From: Verrucomicrobiales bacterium
Lineage (GTDB): Bacteria > Verrucomicrobiota > Verrucomicrobiia > Limisphaerales > F1-80-MAGS106
NCBI GenBank assembly: GCA_947487925.1
Contig: CANLCA010000062.1
Coordinates: 1-9,910 of the forward strand
Length of the DNA: 9,910 bases
Direction: 5' to 3'
In this document: positions 7,567-9,910 of the stretch, in pieces
How the letters are laid out: every line of letters begins with the position of its first letter
Position numbering within the stretch: the first letter of the stretch is position 1
Notes under the pieces: generated by a model
The model's database searches: none
What the model was told of the DNA's origin: nothing
The model's input: only the letters and a program-made list of their open reading frames with translations
Translations under genes and position numbers: made by a program

Positions 7567-7803
7567 TCAATTCACAACCACCCCGACAAGGTAAACCTTT
7601 TGACGGGTGGCGAGAGAGGTTACGTTGCCACGGCTTGAATGCAAATCGGAATTGCAACCCGGGAAACCATCGTCAAAACCGCCCGGACCCCGCCCCCATC
7701 GAAGGTCGTCGGCACCTTCCATCCCCTCCGTTAACAAAACCTCAAAAACAGACCTCTTTAGCTTCCTCCAAGTCAGTCTAATAATCGCGACTATCCTGTT
7801 CAC
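7567..7803 (-). pseudogene. Possible remnant of an ABC-2 permease N-terminus (GTG start)
   Basis: This reading frame of 78 codons starts with GTG and ends 27 bp before the ABC-2 permease gene. Its first residues, read as MNRIVAIIRLTWRKLKRSVFEVLL, are given over positions 1-24 and look like the start of an ABC-2 permease: a basic amphipathic stretch before the first helix. After that the frame becomes Gly/Asp/Arg-rich with no membrane segment. Rare codons (ATA, AGA, CTA, TTA) occur in the first 24 positions. A GAAGG lies 4 nt before the GTG, the only Shine-Dalgarno-like motif at any start in the window. It could be a decayed or frameshifted first permease of the operon, a short leader peptide, or chance. 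I am not confident that it is expressed. Confidence 0.22.
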
Positions 7804-7812
7804 GTGGCCTTC

Positions 7813-7886
7813 GTGCCGTCACCGTCTTGGATGCGGCCGGACGTTACGGAAAAACTTTCTGAGTGTGAATGTGCGTTTGACGGCAC
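7813..7886. promoter_or_regulatory. 9-bp inverted repeat in the divergent region, possible operator
   Basis: GTGCCGTCA at 7813-7821 is matched exactly by its reverse complement TGACGGCAC at 7878-7886, with 56 bp between the arms. The right arm overlaps the TTGACG of the rightward promoter candidate. Two arms this far apart could bind a dimeric or looping regulator serving both directions, but an exact 9-bp match in about 200 bp is only mildly unlikely by chance. Confidence 0.25.
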
Positions 7887-7905
7887 AGCATTTCAGTTCA
7901 ATCCT
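7877..7905 (+). promoter_or_regulatory. Weak sigma70-like promoter candidate for the DUF1611 gene
   Basis: TTGACG at 7877-7882 is a good -35 match. The hexamer 17 bp further on is AATCCT (7900-7905), a poor -10. If used, it would give a leader of roughly 95 nt before the ATG at 8007. The poor -10 makes this a guess. Confidence 0.2.
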
Positions 7906-8006
7906 AGCCCGCAGACCAACTCAATCATTTTGGAAAGGTTTTAGCTTGGCCCTGTCCGCCCGTTTGTGTTTCGTTTTTCTCTCGAAGAGTTTACCTGACT
8001 CCCATC

Positions 8007-9059
8007 ATGCCCCGTATCATTCTCCTCACCGGTGGACACACCGACCCCGGCCGCGCCAAAACCGCCGTCAATCTCATCCGCTATAAGCCTTCTGAAATCG
8101 TCGGCATCTTGGATCCTACTCATGCCGGTCAATCCTGCCAGTCGATCTTCGGGCTCGGAGGCGATATCCCCATCGAGGCCTCCTACGACGCCCTGCCTCC
8201 CGCTGACACCGTCGCCATAGGGATCGCTCCCTCGGGCGGCAAGTTGCCCCCCGATCTCCGTGCCCAGGTGCTGGAGGCAATCCAGAGAGGACTGAACCTG
8301 ATCTCAGGCCTCCACCAGTTCTTGTCTGAGGACCCCGAGATCGCCGCCAACGCCGCCGCACAGAACGTCACGATCTGGGATGTGCGCAAAACTTTGGAAC
8401 GAGAGGTGGCGAATCGAGTGGGCATCGATGAACGGTGCCTGCGCATCCACACAGTTGGGCAAGACTGCAACGTGGGCAAGATGGTGGTCAGCCTCGAACT
8501 CACACTGGCGCTTCAGAAGCAAGGTCACGACGCCCGGTTCGTGGCGACGGGTCAGACCGGCATCATGATCGAAGGCAGCGGATGCCCGATCGACGCCGTT
8601 GTCTCAGACTTTGTCAACGGGGCAGCTGAAAAACTGGTCCTCGCCAACCAGCAACACTCGATCCTGTTGATAGAAGGCCAGGGAAGCCTCGCGCATCCGC
8701 GCTATTCGGCGGTCACCCTTGGGCTCCTGCACGGATGCCAGCCGGACGGTCTGATTCTTTGCTACGAAATGGGCCGCGAGCACGTCGCTGGCATGGAGGG
8801 TGTTCCTCTGAAATCCCTGGCCGCCTACAGATTCCTTTACGAGACGATGGCTAGCCTGATGCACCCTTGTCGGGTCATAGGAATCGCCATGAACAGCCGG
8901 CGATACACCGACGAGCAGGCGGACGAAGAGCGCCAGCGTTTGCGTCGGGAACTGGGACTCCCGATCTGTGACGTACTCCGGCACGGCACGGAGGAGCTCG
9001 CTCAGGCAATCCTGCACCGAGGGTGGGAGATCGGAAAACTTTCCAAGGATCATCTTTGA
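8007..9059 (+). CDS. dgcN: DUF1611 / DgcN-family protein
   Basis: This 350-residue cytoplasmic protein is full length for the DUF1611 family. As I recall, the characterised member is DgcN, a D-glutamate N-acetyltransferase that works with the racemase DgcA to turn D-Glu into L-Glu. The N-terminal part (about 1-130) has ILDPTHAGQ at 34-42 and IGIAPSGGKLPPD at 71-83, which are typical of the family. The C-terminal part has a P-loop-like motif GQDCNVGKM at 151-159 (compare G-x-DC-S/N-VGK in the family), VATGQTGIMIEG at 179-190, and a Walker B-like LLIEGQGSL at 220-228, so it probably binds a nucleotide or acetyl-CoA-like phosphate group. The ATG at 8007 precedes the conserved IILLTGG strand; no Shine-Dalgarno is visible. 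It is transcribed away from the SPFH operon and converges with the GNAT gene. No DgcA/dipeptide-epimerase gene lies beside it here, so the D-glutamate role is inferred from family only. Confidence 0.88.
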   Translation: MPRIILLTGGHTDPGRAKTAVNLIRYKPSEIVGILDPTHAGQSCQSIFGLGGDIPIEASYDALPPADTVAIGIAPSGGKLPPDLRAQVLEAIQRGLNLISGLHQFLSEDPEIAANAAAQNVTIWDVRKTLEREVANRVGIDERCLRIHTVGQDCNVGKMVVSLELTLALQKQGHDARFVATGQTGIMIEGSGCPIDAVVSDFVNGAAEKLVLANQQHSILLIEGQGSLAHPRYSAVTLGLLHGCQPDGLILCYEMGREHVAGMEGVPLKSLAAYRFLYETMASLMHPCRVIGIAMNSRRYTDEQADEERQRLRRELGLPICDVLRHGTEELAQAILHRGWEIGKLSKDHL

Positions 9060-9205
9060 GCAAGTCGGTAGAAGATGGAGACGGGTGGGCCCCAAATCCG
9101 CTAGTGGTGCGACCGAGCACTATCCTGCAAGTTCAACGCCTCGATGCGTGTCCGACGTTTGGAAGTGTTCTCCCCCGGGAACCATTGCAGCTCCACCGCA
9201 TCCGG

Positions 9206-9682
9206 TTACAATACCTTTTCGAGATACACCACGTCCTCAAGAGGGTTCGAGCAATAAGGGGAGATCTCGACAAAGCGCAGGGATGAGTAGAGCTCGAGCG
9301 CAGGTCGAAGACGCCGCAACGTGTCCAATCGAATCACGCGATACCCGATGACGCGTGCTTCAGCGAGGCATTGCATCGCCAACTGCCGCCCAAGACCCCT
9401 CCCCTGGAAATCAGGGCGCACAGACAAACGTTTCATCTCACAAACCTCCGCCTCCAGCCGTCGTAAGGCCACGCAGCCAGCCCATCTTCCCGCCACCTTC
9501 GCCAGCCATAAGCGCCCGTGAGGAGGCGCATAATCGCCGGGCAACCCTGCCAGTTCCTCTTCAAACCCCTGGAAGCAAAGGGACACCCCAAGCCCGCGCG
9601 CATACTCGCGAAATAGCTCCCGCGCTGCTTCCAACTCGTCCTCGCTCGCGGCCACAACGATCTCAAATGAAGGATCACTCAT
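9206..9682 (-). CDS. GNAT family N-acetyltransferase
   Basis: This 158-residue cytoplasmic enzyme should transfer an acetyl group from acetyl-CoA to an amine; the acceptor is unknown. The GNAT core is clear: CEMKRLSVRPDFQGRGLGRQL over 81-101 contains the acetyl-CoA pyrophosphate loop (Q93-G-R-G-L-G98). It is followed by LAEARVIGYRVIRLDTL and ALELYSSLRFVEISPY over about 106-143, the LY..L.F.EI..Y ending seen in many single-domain GNATs. The length is normal for the family. The start ATG at 9682 gives a short leader before the first strand (FEIVVAASED). No Shine-Dalgarno is visible. It is a single-gene unit with its own likely promoter upstream, converging with the DUF1611 gene across a 146-bp gap that has no clear terminator. 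Confidence 0.9.
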   Translation of the reverse strand: MSDPSFEIVVAASEDELEAARELFREYARGLGVSLCFQGFEEELAGLPGDYAPPHGRLWLAKVAGRWAGCVALRRLEAEVCEMKRLSVRPDFQGRGLGRQLAMQCLAEARVIGYRVIRLDTLRRLRPALELYSSLRFVEISPYCSNPLEDVVYLEKVL

Positions 9683-9910
9683 GCAAAAGAATGAAAAGGA
9701 CCTGAGTCAAACGGGCTGACAATACCCAATCCCCAGCATTTATAACAGGGAGCACTCAACATCCCAAATCCTCGCCTAAGCGGCGGGACGAAAAAAAATC
9801 CGGGGGGGGTGCCTAGAGGGGGTATCCGGAAAATCGCAATCCCTCCATTTTCCTCGGTTAAGCCCTATAAAATCGTTGTAAGTGGCTCTTGTGTACAGGG
9901 TTTCACATGG
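9683..9910. other. Non-coding right edge, with A8 and G8 runs
   Basis: Apart from the GNAT promoter I see no gene here. A run of eight A (9791-9798) is followed three bases later by eight G (9802-9809) and then five G (9818-9822). An isolated TATAAA at 9866-9871 has no matching -35 on the plus strand. The window stops one base after an ATG at 9907-9909, which could be the start of a rightward gene but cannot be judged. Confidence 0.5.
9739..9767 (-). promoter_or_regulatory. Sigma70-like promoter for the GNAT gene
   Basis: On the minus strand, TTGGGA (9767-9762) is followed after exactly 17 bp by TATAAA (9744-9739). These match the -35 consensus at four of six positions and the -10 at five of six. 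A start about 7 nt downstream would leave a leader of about 50 nt before the ATG at 9682. This is the best promoter match I found in the window. Confidence 0.45.

Larger units (their letters stand above)
7540..8006. other. Divergent intergenic region (467 bp)
   Basis: This separates the leftward operon from the rightward DUF1611 gene and must hold the start signals for both, unless the operon begins at the GTG frame inside it. I find no convincing sigma70 promoter for the leftward operon. It contains a weak minus-strand GTG reading frame (7567-7803), a 9-bp inverted repeat (7813-7821 with 7878-7886) and a weak rightward promoter candidate around 7877. No hairpin-plus-T-run terminator is seen. 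Confidence 0.6.

Noticed and set aside
7607..8086. Plus-strand reading frame of 159 codons in the divergent region
   Set aside because: It overlaps the well-supported DUF1611 gene by 80 bp in another frame, has no recognisable domain, and its composition (Pro/Arg/Ser-rich) looks like a non-coding frame.
9104..9123. Small hairpin (GTGC/GCAC core) between the convergent DUF1611 and GNAT genes
   Set aside because: The stem has only about four Watson-Crick pairs before wobble pairs and no T-run on either strand, so it does not make a credible terminator.
9866..9871. TATAAA as a rightward -10 element near the right edge
   Set aside because: No acceptable -35 hexamer exists at 15-18 bp upstream and there is no extended -10.

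Overview
The window looks like a chromosomal stretch from a moderately GC-rich bacterium. I suspect Verrucomicrobiota or a neighbouring PVC phylum. That rests on my recollection of where clusters of several SPFH genes with a P-type ATPase occur and on the near-absence of Shine-Dalgarno motifs; there is no rRNA or marker gene here to prove it. I see no mobile element, CRISPR array, tRNA or phage gene.

From about 7540 down to position 1, six genes lie head to tail on the minus strand with gaps of 18-88 bp, so they probably form one operon, still open at the left edge. In transcription order they are: an ABC-2 type permease (7539-6577); a 630-residue protein with a seven-segment membrane region ending in an HflK-like SPFH domain (6546-4654); HflC (4592-3687); a second, ordinary-sized HflK-like protein (3668-2526); a heavy-metal P1B-type ATPase with a histidine-rich N-terminus (2488-398); and the first 103 codons of an ABC ATPase (309-1, cut by the window edge). 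The cluster thus combines an expanded HflK/HflC complex with two transport systems, one for a soft metal and one of unknown substrate. In E. coli, HflK and HflC cage the FtsH protease in the membrane. FtsH is not in this window.

From 7540 to 8006 there is a 467-bp divergent intergenic region. It holds a weak GTG-start reading frame whose first ~24 residues resemble the start of an ABC-2 permease, a 9-bp inverted repeat, and a weak promoter candidate for the rightward gene.

Right of this, on the plus strand, is a full-length DUF1611/DgcN-family protein (8007-9059). It converges on a GNAT acetyltransferase on the minus strand (9682-9206). The GNAT gene has a fairly good sigma70-like promoter at 9739-9767. 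The last ~140 bp contain A8 and G8 homopolymers and no gene that I can support.

The best candidate for an undescribed system is the six-gene operon. It has two HflK-like proteins per HflC, one of them fused to a polytopic membrane region, co-encoded with a P1B ATPase whose last-helix metal-site signature does not match the standard Zn/Cd pattern.
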